From: Fasciolopsis buskii | Taxonomy: Eukaryota; Platyhelminthes; Trematoda; Plagiorchiida; Fasciolidae | Direction of reading: 5' to 3' | DNA length: 64,000 nucleotides | Assembly: GCA_008360955.1 (NCBI GenBank) | Contig: LUCM01008860.1 | Location: 33,735-97,734 of the forward strand | In this document: positions 12,759-26,440 of the stretch, piece by piece | How the letters are laid out: each line of letters starts with the position of its first letter | Numbering within the stretch: the stretch's first letter is position 1 | Program-made: the position numbers and the translations under genes | The notes under the pieces: generated by a model | What the model saw: the letters and a program-made list of their open reading frames with translations, nothing else | What the model was told of the DNA's origin: nothing | Databases searched by the model: none

Positions 12759-13862
12759 GGCTTTCAACGAATGATAGTCATCCGCCCCGGATTCCATTGC
12801 TGGGTTAGACTTACAGGATGGGGACGACTGCCGCTCAGCCGCGGGAATGTTGATGCCTCAACAGCACGCAGTAAACACCAATTTGTCTCCTAATGGACCA
12901 CTAGTAGATTTGGACCAGTTAGGATTGAATTGGTTTGACGAGTAACCCAATGGTTTTTCTGACATGTTTGTACGTAAATCACAGGACTGATTAGTTTCAC
13001 TGATCAAGTCCGGTCATTGTCCACGTTCTGTCTACCCGTGGATAAATCAAATACAATTGTCGAACAAGAGCTGAGCAATTATCAAAATGAGCTTGGATTT
13101 TAGTTGACCAGGGGAAACAATGCAAAATGACCACATCAAAGGGTTTAGGCACATTGATTCTAATCCCGCCGACTCTCTGTAGATGTCAGGAACCGGAAAG
13201 TTACATGCATCCAGGCAAGTGACCAAAATATATCAAAAGATGAATTGCACTGGAACTATTGATTAGGCGACCTGGAAGATCTAGCTTCAAATGGACGAGC
13301 CCTAAGCGCTCGAAATATTCTCCACAGTGGATCAGTCGACTGCGCAACAACTGTTGGCCTTAGTACATTGAGAATATACAAAAGGTAGATGATTTGGATG
13401 ACAGAACAAATGCCTGAATTGCAGGGGTAAAGAAGAGTTCAGTCAAGAACAGCAATCTGTAGTTGCCATGGCATCTAATTGGGTGGTTCAGATTACATCA
13501 AACATTCTCATGGCTCTACGTGTATTCGTCTACCGAATTAGGCAATTACCACGTAATCCGGAATCGTTCTAACATTAATTCGTACGCGTAGTCGTTGGAT
13601 CCACAAGATGTGGGCGATGGGGTTCGTTAGTTAGGACCAAGGGGTACTGCGTGTCTTTGGCTGGAATCTAACCGTTCATTCGGTAATTAGACACTGTGTG
13701 TATTTCAGACGATTCGTCTTCTCGCATTGCTGCCTAATTCAAAAGTGGGGATGGTGGAAACAACTAGTTACTTTTCTTGTTGATTGCTTGCGCTAGCGGC
13801 CCGTGAACGTGCAAATTAGTGACTGATAGGTGCATTATCATCAGGTGAAGTTCATCTAGGAT

Positions 13863-14042
13863 CCGGTCCGGTAGCCTAATGACTAAGGCGTTCGACTCAA
13901 ATTCGTTCGTCCCAGGTTCGCGTCCCAGTTTGGGCGCGGTGGACGTGCACTGCCGATGATTCCTAACAAGCTGGTCGAAACAACTGGACCGTGCTTCCAT
14001 AGTTTCCTAATGGTGAGTTGAGCGATTACATCACATAGTGAA
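13863..14042 (+). repeat. SINE-B copy 2 (tRNA-like)
   Basis: Starts CCGGTCCGGTAGCCTAATGA (A-box-like), with a B-box-like GGTTCGCGTCC at about 13915-13925, and shares GGTGGACGTGCACTG, GATGATTCCTAAC and GAGTTGAGCGATTACATCAC with copy 1. The two copies are in opposite orientation about 1.1 kb apart. Confidence 0.75.
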
Positions 14043-14265
14043 TTAGTTAATGAAAATAAATCATTTCTCGCACTTTTCAGTCCTCATTCTCGCTCTCCCG
14101 CTCGCTTGCGCTGTTTCTGTCACTTTTGTGGCCGATATTTTCGCCGGTATGCGCGTCATCAGTGACCTGGGGCCAAGGGTATGCTCGTGCGCATGACGTA
14201 AGTACGGGTTATTGTCATTGTCGGCGGGACTGACCCATTCGCAGACACAAATTGCACACAGAGTC

Positions 14266-14324
14266 AGAGCGAGAGAGCGAGAGAGCGAGAGAGCGAGAGA
14301 GCGAGAGAGCGAGAGAGAGAGAGA
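14266..14324. repeat. GAGAGAGC repeat
   Basis: An 8-base unit repeated about six times, ending in plain GA. It explains the Arg/Glu- and Leu/Ser-rich open frames on the two strands here. Confidence 0.92.
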
Positions 14325-15440
14325 CAAAGCCAACGACAGGGGCTTGGCCTCCAAAAATTCAATTCGTTCATCGTGTACTTGTTTTTATGTCTGCTGACCT
14401 CGACTGTTCCGACAAGTTGGTGGTTTTGTGTGTCTAAAAATTTGCACTGTTCGGGTTATGCATTAGTTACCCAGTTTACGCAGCCAAATAATCAACTATG
14501 CCAGCTTGATTGTCAGTCCACATACGCGGACAGTGTGCGCATGCTGGGAGTGCACATTTCAGACTGGGGTCACGGGACAAGTACTTTTGTGGTCTCTGGG
14601 GCATTGCAAGGATAATTCCAGCGACTTTCTCTCTCTCTCTCTCCCTTGAATCTGTTTCTGCCACACCAGCACAGTTCACTCTGTGCATTATGGTGATAGT
14701 TTGGCTAAAATATGGCGACAACAAGCCACGGGAATTTGAGGTGCACAAATTGTGACTGAAAGTGGCCATCACGGTCAAGGTCGTCGGACTCAGGCAGCCA
14801 GCTGACATGAAGAACCAGAAATGGGTGAATGTTAGACCGGCCTGGCTGGCGTTCGGACAGACGGGAAACATGTGAATATGTTTGTAAAAATTGCGGTGGT
14901 TAACACAACAGGCCAGTTGTTCGTGAAGAATTCGGATCGGGAAATATTCATGTACAGTAACATATAGCCCCGAATCGTCCAAACTGTCGTGATTAGTGTC
15001 ATCCATATTCTCATGTGGATTTCTATCGGTCATTGTACAACAAAATCCGACAACCCTCGTCGTCGTCGCAGCCTGCTACAGCATTTCCCGAGTTTATAGA
15101 TTTTTTTGTACTCAGGAAAGTTCGGCTAAACAGTGCCCAAAACGAGCTCAGGATGATCGGTTTCGTACGATCGGAAAATTTGAGGGGACAATGCACACAA
15201 GAGATTTATCAAAATTAAAACGCGATCGATGAATTCCAGATTAAGTTGGATAGCAAAACATATTGCATGTAACCAATGTAAAGTGTAATGGAATAAAATC
15301 AACATTGAGGTTCTTCTGCTGAATTGTCAAAAATGCAGCTAGCAAGGAAGAAAGAAAAAAACACGCTAGCAACAATCAAAAATGGCGGCGCTCGAAGCTT
15401 TTTCATAGCAATAAAGTTACGAAATGAGAGAAGAATAGCC

Positions 15441-16593
15441 TGAGTAATTCGAGGTGATATGTGAAATGCTCAGCCTCGGAGCTCAATCATCAGAACATTC
15501 ACTGAAGTTGAATAAGTGGAGCTGATTGGGACATGGTGATGTGCGCAAACACACACGCACACACACACACACACGCACACGCACAGAACGACCGATGCCT
15601 CAAAGCATGCTCTTCGCCGAAGGACGAGAGGATTGGAAGAAGTGATCGAGGTGAACTACAAATGACCAGATAGGAAGATACGGTAATTTTAATCAACATG
15701 GTAGTGACTAGTATATATGTCCAGTTAGACAATCGGGTTTGGGAGTCCATAGAATCCGCACAAACGATGGTTGGAAACGGCGAGTGACGTGATTCAAGTC
15801 CGAACTCCGTGGCGTTCTCACGTTCCGAATTCGCCTTCTTCCAACTACATCATCAACCTCTCATTTCACAACGGATCTTTCAATATTTCATTATTTCTCG
15901 TTCTATTCTTCCTCGCTTCGGTAGATTGTATAGTGAGATAACAAACGAAAATCAGTAAAATTTAGTACAGAATTAGTGGTTGTAAGAATTGAACAAAGCG
16001 AGACATTCAATGATGCAAAATTGTTTCGTCTGGACTGTGTAGATAGTTTGAATCGTCGGTCCCATATCACAATGACTAGATTGGATAAATCAGAGAGGAT
16101 CGATTTCGGAGTTAAATGTCACCAATGTTGTGGGGCTAATATACGAACGCATTTTATCCAATTGGTGGCAGATAAAAGAAATTCAAGTTTTTCGGAGTAG
16201 GCAAATTCGCACCACAAATTTGATATGGCATTGCTTATCACATCTGTGGTCAACATCAAATCATATGAAGTCCATTTATTTTGATCCAGTCAGCACTTGT
16301 GTGCTGCGAGACACGTGTCCAAAATTTCCATTTCCGGGCTTTGCTTCTAGCAACGTGGAAAGACGCGGAAAATAATTTGAATGGAATAGCGACCACCAGA
16401 TGCATTCTGTGAATTATATTTTTGAAAGATTGTCTAAAACTGTGAAAAGAGACGAAAATTTCGTATGAACAATTAGGAGTCAACGTCCGTCGTGGCCATT
16501 GAGCCTGAACAAAAGACGTGAATTGCTGTTCGTATGTGAAACCGGATGCGTGTTGCATTGTGTTGCATGAAGCGCGGGAGATTGTTCAGATTC
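15441..16593. repeat. Left arm of the 1,153-bp near-perfect inverted repeat
   Basis: Base x here pairs with base 35210-x in the right arm (18617-19769) without any insertion or deletion. I compared the arms by eye throughout and saw one difference, at 16484 (C) against 18726 (A). The arm includes a CA-rich microsatellite (about 15548-15590) of the same length and interruptions in both arms. Its short open frames appear in mirror image in the other arm and match no family I know. No target-site duplication or transposase was seen at the outer ends. Confidence 0.97.
15548..15590. repeat. CA/CG microsatellite in the left inverted-repeat arm
   Basis: Interrupted CA tract, mirrored with the same length and interruptions at about 19620-19662. 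Confidence 0.9.
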
Positions 16594-18616
16594 GATTTTG
16601 AGCGTGCAATCATGATGGGAACGCTTTGCTACTGGATATGGTAGGGGTCAGATGATTCGGTGTCTCAGTTAGGACATAGTAGTTCAGTGATGAAGATAAA
16701 CGACCAGACGAATTACCGTCTGAATGACGAAAACGGCTTTGTACGACACAGTTCTGAGAGGAAACCAATAAGTATTTGGATGATTTTCACTGTTAATTTA
16801 AGTCATTTCTTCCTATGCGATTAGGAGTATTCAGCGTGCACATTTATTTTAGTTACTTGTCATTCTGATCGTTCAAATCCATCGGTTCGCAGGCAAAACG
16901 GCCAACCCTAGATGAGTCTCATGAGTAAATGGGATTGTGTTCTAACACCCATTGCCTCAGCAAGTTGGTGCAGGATCCATTGTCGCAAGAGCTGAACCGC
17001 GCCGAACTCATTTCTCAGTGTTCGGTCACTCCGGTTTTCGGATATTCGCAGACTCCATACATCCTCATCAATCTATCCCAACGAATAAACTAATTTGACA
17101 TTTAGCTTGGCCGTGAACGTGTGAATAAAAATGGATTCCTTGTGTCAAAGCAAATAAAAATGGCCAATTTGTCTTTGCCATCTTCTCATGAAGTTCGCCT
17201 GGACTTTTTCCTGAACTGTCGGAACACGATTTCAAAGTACCTCACCGCTGCTCAGTGTCTCAATTCTCCTCGTTGACGTCCATTTAACAAAAACTGGACA
17301 ATTAATCCGCAAGAAATTGCTAAATCCAAATCACCCTTTTTTGTTTTCCCTATTTGTCCAATCGTTTATCGTATTCACTTACTCACCCGATCCGAATGCG
17401 AGATTCTACTGCCTCGACAGCAGCAACACAAAAACTTGCTCTGGGTCTGACTCGGATACTGGGTAGCAAGTAGGACGAGTAAAAAAAGTAGCATTGCTTC
17501 CAGCATTCGATAGATAGCCTGGCCCAATGTTGACTGTAGCAACCATGCCATAACCCCTATAACATATACTAATTTCGTTCGACTGGCTCCAATTTGTCAG
17601 TCTTTTCACGACTGTGAAATGGGGGAACGTACTGCTTGGCAAAGTTCATCATTAAAGTACAAATAAGTCCTTTTTCTACCCCTGCTCATTCGCTGCCATT
17701 TTCTTTCATTCATTCCCGGCAGCAATTTAAACGTGGGATATTGGCGTCGCGACTATTTACTTCCACGCTTCTGGATTGGAAATCAAATACACAATCGTGT
17801 TATCATAGCTTCATTCACCATGGTAACAAAAGGAAAATGGGTAAACGGATTCGATAAAACTTGATGGCTACCAGATGATCGTTTAGGCAACAAAAAAATC
17901 GGCCCTTTTCTTCTAAATGAAAGGAAACCTGTCGTCAAAAGATTTAATTGATTGCTGGCATCCATTTTGTATGTAGAATTGTTACGGGCCAATCTCAAGT
18001 GAATTCGAAACCTGTGACGAAAAACTTCTAGGCGGCCGAGCTAAAACTTTCGATAGATTACGACGAAAATCAACCTGTCATAAAACATTTTCCAAACAAC
18101 TTTTCCAATTATGAATTAGTCACTACTCAATCAGCTCTTGGAGGTTCGTAGTGGCTGTTTGTAACTTCGGTTACGGTAATTTTGCCCGGTCCGAATGTCC
18201 TAGTTTGGCCAGCTTAATTTTCCAACTAAATAATCATATTTACCCGGCCTTAGATACACGACCTCGATGGCTGATCGCTTCGATCTTCATTCACACCAAA
18301 GTTAGAGTCTCCTAATCTGAGAAACCGGCCGTTTTTTTTCAGTACGAAGCTCCAATATCCCAAGCAATTCGGCGATATTTTTACTTTAGAATAAGAATAT
18401 ACGAAGAAGTAGTTCAAACCAGTAGTGTTTTTTGACTTGGAACATCCATTTACGGAATATGATATGAGGAATAAAAATGTCCATCTGGGGAAGAGCAGAG
18501 AGAGAATCACGTGTCAAAGGAATTTTCAGAATTAGCGAAAAAAATGGAAGCATCTATGACTCATTTTCAGTAGTATATTTCGTGAACAAAATTTCCCCGG
18601 AAGCACATGACCGGTG
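16594..18616. other. Spacer between the inverted-repeat arms
   Basis: 2,023 bases of single-copy-looking DNA. Its short open frames show no recognisable domain. No SINE, LINE or microsatellite of note was seen. Confidence 0.6.
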
Positions 18617-19769
18617 GAATCTGAACAATCTCCCGCGCTTCATGCAACACAATGCAACACGCATCCGGTTTCACATACGAACAGCAATTCACGTCTTTTG
18701 TTCAGGCTCAATGGCCACGACGGACATTGACTCCTAATTGTTCATACGAAATTTTCGTCTCTTTTCACAGTTTTAGACAATCTTTCAAAAATATAATTCA
18801 CAGAATGCATCTGGTGGTCGCTATTCCATTCAAATTATTTTCCGCGTCTTTCCACGTTGCTAGAAGCAAAGCCCGGAAATGGAAATTTTGGACACGTGTC
18901 TCGCAGCACACAAGTGCTGACTGGATCAAAATAAATGGACTTCATATGATTTGATGTTGACCACAGATGTGATAAGCAATGCCATATCAAATTTGTGGTG
19001 CGAATTTGCCTACTCCGAAAAACTTGAATTTCTTTTATCTGCCACCAATTGGATAAAATGCGTTCGTATATTAGCCCCACAACATTGGTGACATTTAACT
19101 CCGAAATCGATCCTCTCTGATTTATCCAATCTAGTCATTGTGATATGGGACCGACGATTCAAACTATCTACACAGTCCAGACGAAACAATTTTGCATCAT
19201 TGAATGTCTCGCTTTGTTCAATTCTTACAACCACTAATTCTGTACTAAATTTTACTGATTTTCGTTTGTTATCTCACTATACAATCTACCGAAGCGAGGA
19301 AGAATAGAACGAGAAATAATGAAATATTGAAAGATCCGTTGTGAAATGAGAGGTTGATGATGTAGTTGGAAGAAGGCGAATTCGGAACGTGAGAACGCCA
19401 CGGAGTTCGGACTTGAATCACGTCACTCGCCGTTTCCAACCATCGTTTGTGCGGATTCTATGGACTCCCAAACCCGATTGTCTAACTGGACATATATACT
19501 AGTCACTACCATGTTGATTAAAATTACCGTATCTTCCTATCTGGTCATTTGTAGTTCACCTCGATCACTTCTTCCAATCCTCTCGTCCTTCGGCGAAGAG
19601 CATGCTTTGAGGCATCGGTCGTTCTGTGCGTGTGCGTGTGTGTGTGTGTGTGCGTGTGTGTTTGCGCACATCACCATGTCCCAATCAGCTCCACTTATTC
19701 AACTTCAGTGAATGTTCTGATGATTGAGCTCCGAGGCTGAGCATTTCACATATCACCTCGAATTACTCA
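18617..19769. repeat. Right arm of the 1,153-bp near-perfect inverted repeat
   Basis: Reverse complement of 15441-16593. The match stops sharply at 18617 and 19769; the base beyond each end is mismatched and the flanks are unrelated. The near-identity, including a mutable microsatellite, points to a very recent inverted duplication, gene conversion between arms, or an assembly fold-back. Confidence 0.97.
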
Positions 19770-22700
19770 AACTTATCTTGGCAACTACTATGCTAGACGA
19801 TGTTCGTATCTCTTCTCGTTTATAAACCAATATGCTGTTCATGATTGAATATTCATCTCAGTGATTTCGAGCGGATTCTAATTCTGATCGACCGTCGGAT
19901 GTCACTGGACATCGTGGATCTTTCTCATTGTACCTTGTATGTCAGTTTGATGTGTTTGTGTGTAAGCCACGTGATGCAATTCGGTACATCTTGAAGCTGA
20001 CCTGCGTAGACAGGTAAGCAATTGAATTCGTGGCAGCAAGCGGTCGAGAAATTCAAACATTCCATGTTGGCGATTGGACGGAATGTATTCCTACAATTGA
20101 CATATTTCTTCGTTTTTGTATATCAGTCGATGGACTGCCTATAGAACTTGAACTTGTATCTGTTCACATGTGGTGTTCTTGTCGACTTCATTGGCGTTGA
20201 CTGTGCCAAAGTCAAATCCGTACTTCCTAATAAGTTTTGATGCCCTGGGTATTGTGAAATCTGAATTCCGTCTACCAATTGCGGGTGTATACATCACAGT
20301 GGACTGAGCATTTTTGTAGGTAACGACACTTCATACAACTGGGACACCATCGGATAAGACGTGATCATTCAGTTACAATTTACGAGGAACTTGGCCTTCG
20401 AGGAAGGCGTTTGTCTTCGACGGAATGAAGTTCTGAAGCAACATTTCGCAATTTGAAGATTTATGGCTCGTATCAAACACAGCCATACTGTGGTTTAGAC
20501 GACTGAAGAATACTTGGAACCTGGTGATTTCGTCACTCGGTTGCACAATTTTGTCCGCATATTCTATGTCCGGTTTCTCGTGGTGGCCTTGATTCAAAGT
20601 ATGCCGTAACCAAAATCCCGGCTCAAGTTCTTCGAATAGAGAACTTGACAAGTGCCGACTCCATGGAACTGAAAGTTCACTTGTAGAAAAGCATTATAGC
20701 CGTCTTGAGTGCATCGTTCGCGGACTCCAAATAATCGGCAACGGATTAGGCCTAGCAGCGGTTTGAATCCCTTGCTTACTAAACTAATTCCTCTGTAATT
20801 TCCTCTTCGGCAACTATCGTCGCTCTTTTAGATCGATACAATCAGTGATTGCCAGGAATTCTTGAAGGTTTTTTCATATCTCTAGACTGATCCCAGAAAT
20901 TTTACTAACTTTGATGTTAATCTTTCGCCACTGGCGCGGAAGAACGGAGAAGACGGTCCATCTGTCCAGTTGCCTTATCCCTTTCAAGAAAATCTTTCTC
21001 CTCTATACTGGTTCACTCGTAAGCAGATGTTGAATGTCTACTGTCTACTGTTCCCTGGATTGCTGTATCCAAAGCTCCCGAAGACGCTCCGAAGAGTGAA
21101 TCATTGGGCTTTGGCCTGCTTGAACCATTACTACCAATCGGCAGGTAATGTTTAAAATTTTCGGCGAAAGCCCTGCATTTTCATATCCTCTGATGCTCGC
21201 AGTCATTTGTCAGGCTCGTGGTTAGCTGACAAATCAGGGAATTATTTCGTTTCATTATATGTGGCACCCCGGGGGGAACGGATTTGCCAGCATCCAACAG
21301 AACACAATTGAGGTCCATAATATCTATCGTCTCTGAGGTTTACACGGATGAGTAGATTAGCTGGGTGATGATTCAGCTTAGAGAAAGCTTGAAATCTGCC
21401 AGGTACAAGATGGAACAATCCAACGTGAAATGAGCAACTATTCAAAGTTGGTTGACGTACAAATAAATAAAACAGAATAATCCAAATGCCAAAAGTAGGA
21501 TTCGGATGTCCCGGTCAGCTCAGCTGCTTACCATACGGTATCGAATTGCTTCGAATAGTTTTGTTTAAGCTCGCATCACTTACCTGTCGATATGATGTAA
21601 ACTTGAGGTGTTCACCACAACTAGCTAGCGTGTGAAGATGGCTTAAAGAGAAACTTCCATTGCGAATGGGCCAGCTACCGAACCTACAGTGTGTCTGTGT
21701 GTATTTGAATTCCATTCTGGGATCGATAACAAATTTCATCATGACAGCACATTTACAACATAGTAAAGTATCATTTTGCGTTTTACAACCCAAAGCATGT
21801 AGGACAGAATCATTTTGCTGCATACTAAACAAAATTTGCACTTTCCGCAACAATCAATTACCTTAGGTGCGGATTACTCTGACGGGGAACGTGTGTAGTT
21901 AAACGAGCGAAATGACCAAGGCAAATCTGGACGGGTCAGATTCCATCAAAATTCCTTCCCTTCTTCCTCACCGTTTTATTGACTAAAATGTGAGACTGGA
22001 AGAACACCGGGGCATCATGATAACCTTTTTCTGTGCGGCAACATGTGAGTTGGCCGGCGCGATTGACGTGAATTCCGATTCGAATCAGATTCATATCATC
22101 CAACCCGGGGGTTCGGATATTGTTCGATCATTCTTACAGCTTCACAATCTGCAGCTGAGTGGGTGGGTAGATGGGTCGTTGGGAAAGGGGAGAACCTTTG
22201 AAATGAAGCTACCGGTGCGCGGACAACGGAAAAGATGGAGTATACCGGAGTTGTTAACAACAGAAAGATAAAACTGCGTTTCCAGTCTGATGGGAAACGT
22301 GACAACTCTGGCAATCCCAAGGAATTTTGGGTACCGCTGGTCCAGTCTGGTTGCAATCTCAAGGCACGAAAAAGAAAGAAATGTCAGGATAGTTGAGCAG
22401 GCTGGCTCAGATAAGGTTGAAAAATTAGTTGAGTGCAACAAATCCGAGCTCCGAACGAGGCTCGGGGTGTAACGAAAAACCGATAATCATTGTGATGTTT
22501 TTGTGTGTAAGCTCTCGAAAACCAGTATCAGAGCGTTGTCAGTAGGAGGCTGTAAGCAGCCATATTGACTATGGGTAAGTATTGAGGGTCCCAGTTACCG
22601 AGCTTTAGCTCACCTAGATTTCTTTCTCATTCTCACACTCAAAACTTATTGGGAAAGTAATGTATGCGGGCGTTATTTTAGTTTGCACTTTTCGATGGGA

Positions 22701-24352
22701 CATCATTCTATTTTGTGAATTGATTAGGCTTAGTGGGGGGATAGTGACCGAGTTTTCGTTTATTCAAAATTAGCACTCAGCTCTAATCACGCCTATTAAA
22801 GTTGTCTCCTACTTCGATTTGACATCCGATCGTGGTTGGTCTGTTGCGCACAACGCCAAGGTAAACACGGTTTTCTAAAGCGCGCAACAGATTAGAAATG
22901 ACAATTGTTATTGGGTCGATCGGGTTACAAGTACTTTCGTAACTCACAGGGAATGAGGAGATTCGGAACTTAATCTAGCTTGATGATGTGCTGCCTACTC
23001 GTAGCGAGCAAATTTTGCTTTATTTAAGGTTTTTTTACATCACAATGATGAATACCACAGAGACCACTAGTGCGAAATATTTTTGGCTGCTTGGAGTACA
23101 TGTGGGGCACCACATGTCTTTAGGTTCACTGCCGTGTGTTACAGAAAACAGGATAGCTGAGAAGTGTTCACATCCTAACTAAACGAGTTCCTCTTGATTA
23201 GCAACGCTTGGCGATCGTTTTTGAGCATATGTCAGCAACTCAAGATTGAAATTTCGTAATCAGAAGCCTGTGGTGATTGTTCACTGTCCGCTGGCTACCG
23301 CCGTGATCTTTAGTCCATTGTCACTACCTCAATAGGAAGTTACCAAAGGGCTCTGATGATCACCAAAAATACTTTGAAAGACGCGTAACAGAAAAAGCTA
23401 ATTTTCAATGTGTTGCCCAATATTTACCGTTTCTAGGCCTCCGAAATGGGACATGCATAATGCACCTTCAACTCCTAGAATAGAGTCCATACCATATGTT
23501 TCAGTTAGCCCCGGTAGTTCTTGGAATAGGAGATCTCCCGTGTGAAATCTCAGTTTATTAAAACACTAGGGTTAATAATAATTGTTTATATAGTTAACCG
23601 TTTGTCCGTCAACTGCCACTGTTTCAGACCTATCAATCTGATCAGTCTTGAAAAATTTTAATTCAGAATAGCCGTTAGTCCGACGAATCAGGGTTCTACG
23701 ACTTATCGATCTTTGTCATCGGTCCGGTTTGAGTTGTTCGGCTGGTTCGTCTACTGAACGCTGCCCTAGATTCCGGACATGGTTATACTTATCTTCCATA
23801 GGCATCGGAATAACCACTGCAATTGCATCTTAAAAAAGGGATCAGCCCTCTCAGCGGACTTACGGTCCCGGTAAAACCGATACTTTATTCGATGGTGCCA
23901 GATCACCGACACCCGAACAACTTGGCCTAGTCAAACAAAGCGAGTGTGTCAAGAAGTGGAACAGGGACATGAATTTTATGAATCAAGATTTGGTAATCCC
24001 CACCTATCTAGGGTTTACACATCACAATTCCACAAAACTGATTCTCCCAGGAGCACGATAAAACGCAGTGGGCATCTTGAAATCATTGTCGATGATTTGC
24101 AACAGAGTTTATCAGATTAATGAAAGAAATAATAATCAATAGGTCATTGTTGTCCCAGTTGAATTTTGCATGCGGTAATAAAGTTTTAACATTGACTTTA
24201 TCTGGTCTTTAATCTAAGATGTTTCGTTCTTTTCGTTTCCAACTCCTGAAGGTAGTTACCTTCGAATGAGATAAAATTGTGGGGCTTACGATACGTGGTG
24301 TGGTGATCAGTTAACCCATTTCGTAATCCAGTTCTAAGATCTAACAGATCAG
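19770..24352. other. Unassigned DNA
   Basis: No microsatellite or SINE seen. A 92-codon open frame at 20373-20651 (- strand) looks more coding-like than its surroundings but matches nothing I can name. Confidence 0.5.
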
Positions 24353-24413
24353 GGTGGTCAAAGGGATTCGTTTGTGAAGTTTGGACATGAAGATCGTGGG
24401 TAGTAGTTTAGAC
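24353..24413 (+). repeat. SINE-A head fragment
   Basis: GGTGGTCAAAGGGATTCG followed by a decayed TTTGGACATGAAGATCG matches the tRNA-like head only. It stops around the B box, about 30 bases before a second copy. Confidence 0.5.
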
Positions 24414-24445
24414 GAAATAGTTAACCACAAAAAACGACTGCGACT

Positions 24446-24615
24446 GGTAGTGATCAAACGGTCAAAATAACTGCATTCCAACCTGATGATTAGGGGGTTC
24501 GAATCGCCCCACGGACGATGAAATTCTCCACTTGGCAGCTACTATTGGCTGAGGTCCCTTTCTTGAAAATGATGCCAGCTGTCTTTTCATTAACAAACGA
24601 AGCAAAAGATAAGAC
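24446..24615 (+). repeat. SINE-A copy 5, diverged
   Basis: GGTAGTGATCAAACGG head, B box GGGTTCGAATCG, body CCACTTGGCAGC, tail GCAAAAGAT. It is more diverged than copies 1, 2 and 6. Confidence 0.72.
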
Positions 24616-25924
24616 TCTTTTTACTAGTTGATTATTAGGTCTTTGAGCGCTAAATGTTGTTCAACCTTACCAGAGCATTTGTTTTGTTTGCAACAGAGCT
24701 AAACCATCCTCAAGCATAGGTGTGAATAGGTTCTGGATGGTTTTCATTATACCATGAAACCCGTTTCTACAGTATTTAAGGCTCATTCGGTAAGCGCGCT
24801 AGGGTTTCTCTCCTTCCCAATCATTCCCGTGCCACTGCGGTGCTTTTGTGATTTTTTAAATAGAGTTCCATAGGGATCCGGATCCGTGCGAAGGGATTCT
24901 GAGTTAATTTCAGGATCACAGAATGATTCAATGGAAATCATTCAATTATTTTGCACATGAGGTTCTGTAGTACCAAATGGACTAATGATTGTTCAAGTTG
25001 ACGAAAGATGGAACAGAAAAGTACTCTCAGCAGTGAGACCTAGGAAGCAATAGGAATCAAGAAACCGGTCCTCTACCTGCACTACAATTTCATGGTATCA
25101 TTCGTTTACGGATAGCACGTATTACTAGTATCAGTAAAGTCACCCGGCAGGTCATGTGATGTTTTTTTCCAGCTGGTGATCTATTAAACAAGGATCATTC
25201 CACGAATTTGCGTATAACTACTACCATGCAAACTGCTTAATGGTTCACGTGAAATTTCGGTGCTCGCAAACATACCTGGGCTAGCATACATCGGACATTC
25301 CCAATTGGGTTCACATAGCGACTGTGAATTCTCGCGCCAGTACCGGATGATTTTGTTAATTCGTTATCAAATCAAATTCTATCAGTCCATTCCATCTGGT
25401 TCATCGAAAAAGAGGACCAAACCGGAGTCCAGTGGTGGGCATGTCGCACAGTCTAAGTGTTGATCGGTGATTGACGACACTTTGTCTCATTCGCATTTTC
25501 ACAGCCTTGCCTTGATTCTTCCGCGTTCATAGTATCCATTATTATAACCAGAGCAGAAAAAAAAGCCGTGCCATTGTTGTGTTCGGTCCATAATACTCGT
25601 CTTCACATTGATCGACATTTTGCTCCTTTAGTGTAGACTTGCATTTGTACGTCTTTCGCATGCTCACCTACGCCCAGATTTCCAACAGACTAGTGTACAT
25701 TCAAGATCAATGAATGAGAAAATCCAAAATGAGATGAAAACTTGCACATGAAAGAAATTTGACCGTGGGAAATATTGAAAGATGAAGAGAAAAACGCTAT
25801 ACGAGGTGGGGAGAAGGTCGGTCGAGGAGAGAATGGAAAACCAATATGGTCGGTTTCATTGTTTCCCGCTGCTGGTCCGCGACCAAATGATGAACAATCG
25901 ATATTTTGTACATCAAAATGGAGT

Positions 25925-25972
25925 ATGTGTGCCGACGTGTGCGTATGTGCGTGTGTGCGTGTGTGTGTGTGT
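25925..25972. repeat. GT/GC microsatellite
   Basis: Alternating GT and GC steps, a potential Z-DNA tract. Confidence 0.9.
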
Positions 25973-26415
25973 AAGCACCCCAAGGATGAGTAGTGTTTAA
26001 AACTATCCTGTTAAAAGCATGGTTAAAGTAAGATTTAGTATATCCGTCAACGAGCCCATAAACCGGGGTCACAATGGGAACGGAGGGGAAAAACGATGTG
26101 CATCTGTGACACATAAGGAAGAATTTTAAATCTGTTTCTTTTTTTCGAAAGGGTAGACAACATTATAGAAGAACAATGGAGGAGGCGAAGTTAGCAGTAT
26201 GCTAAGGATGATTTTTATTTTTTGCCACTCAAAAATTGGACACAAGAAATTATTTTGAACAGTTCAGTATCGATTTTGCCAAGTTGAAGACAAATCGAAC
26301 TGGGTACGTCTTCACTCAACCGGATAATCAATCCGAGAATGGCAAGTTGCTAACCTAAACCTTAGATTCCATTTGAACAAGCGTACTGTTCGTAGCATGA
26401 GACGAATATGATCAT

Positions 26416-26440
26416 TATATATATATATATATTATATAAA
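26416..26440. repeat. AT microsatellite
   Basis: Alternating AT; a second short one lies at 27249-27270. Confidence 0.85.

Noticed and set aside
15976..16558. Open frames with identical mirror copies at 18652-19234
   Set aside because: The identity is explained by the inverted repeat; none has a recognisable domain, so they are not called genes.
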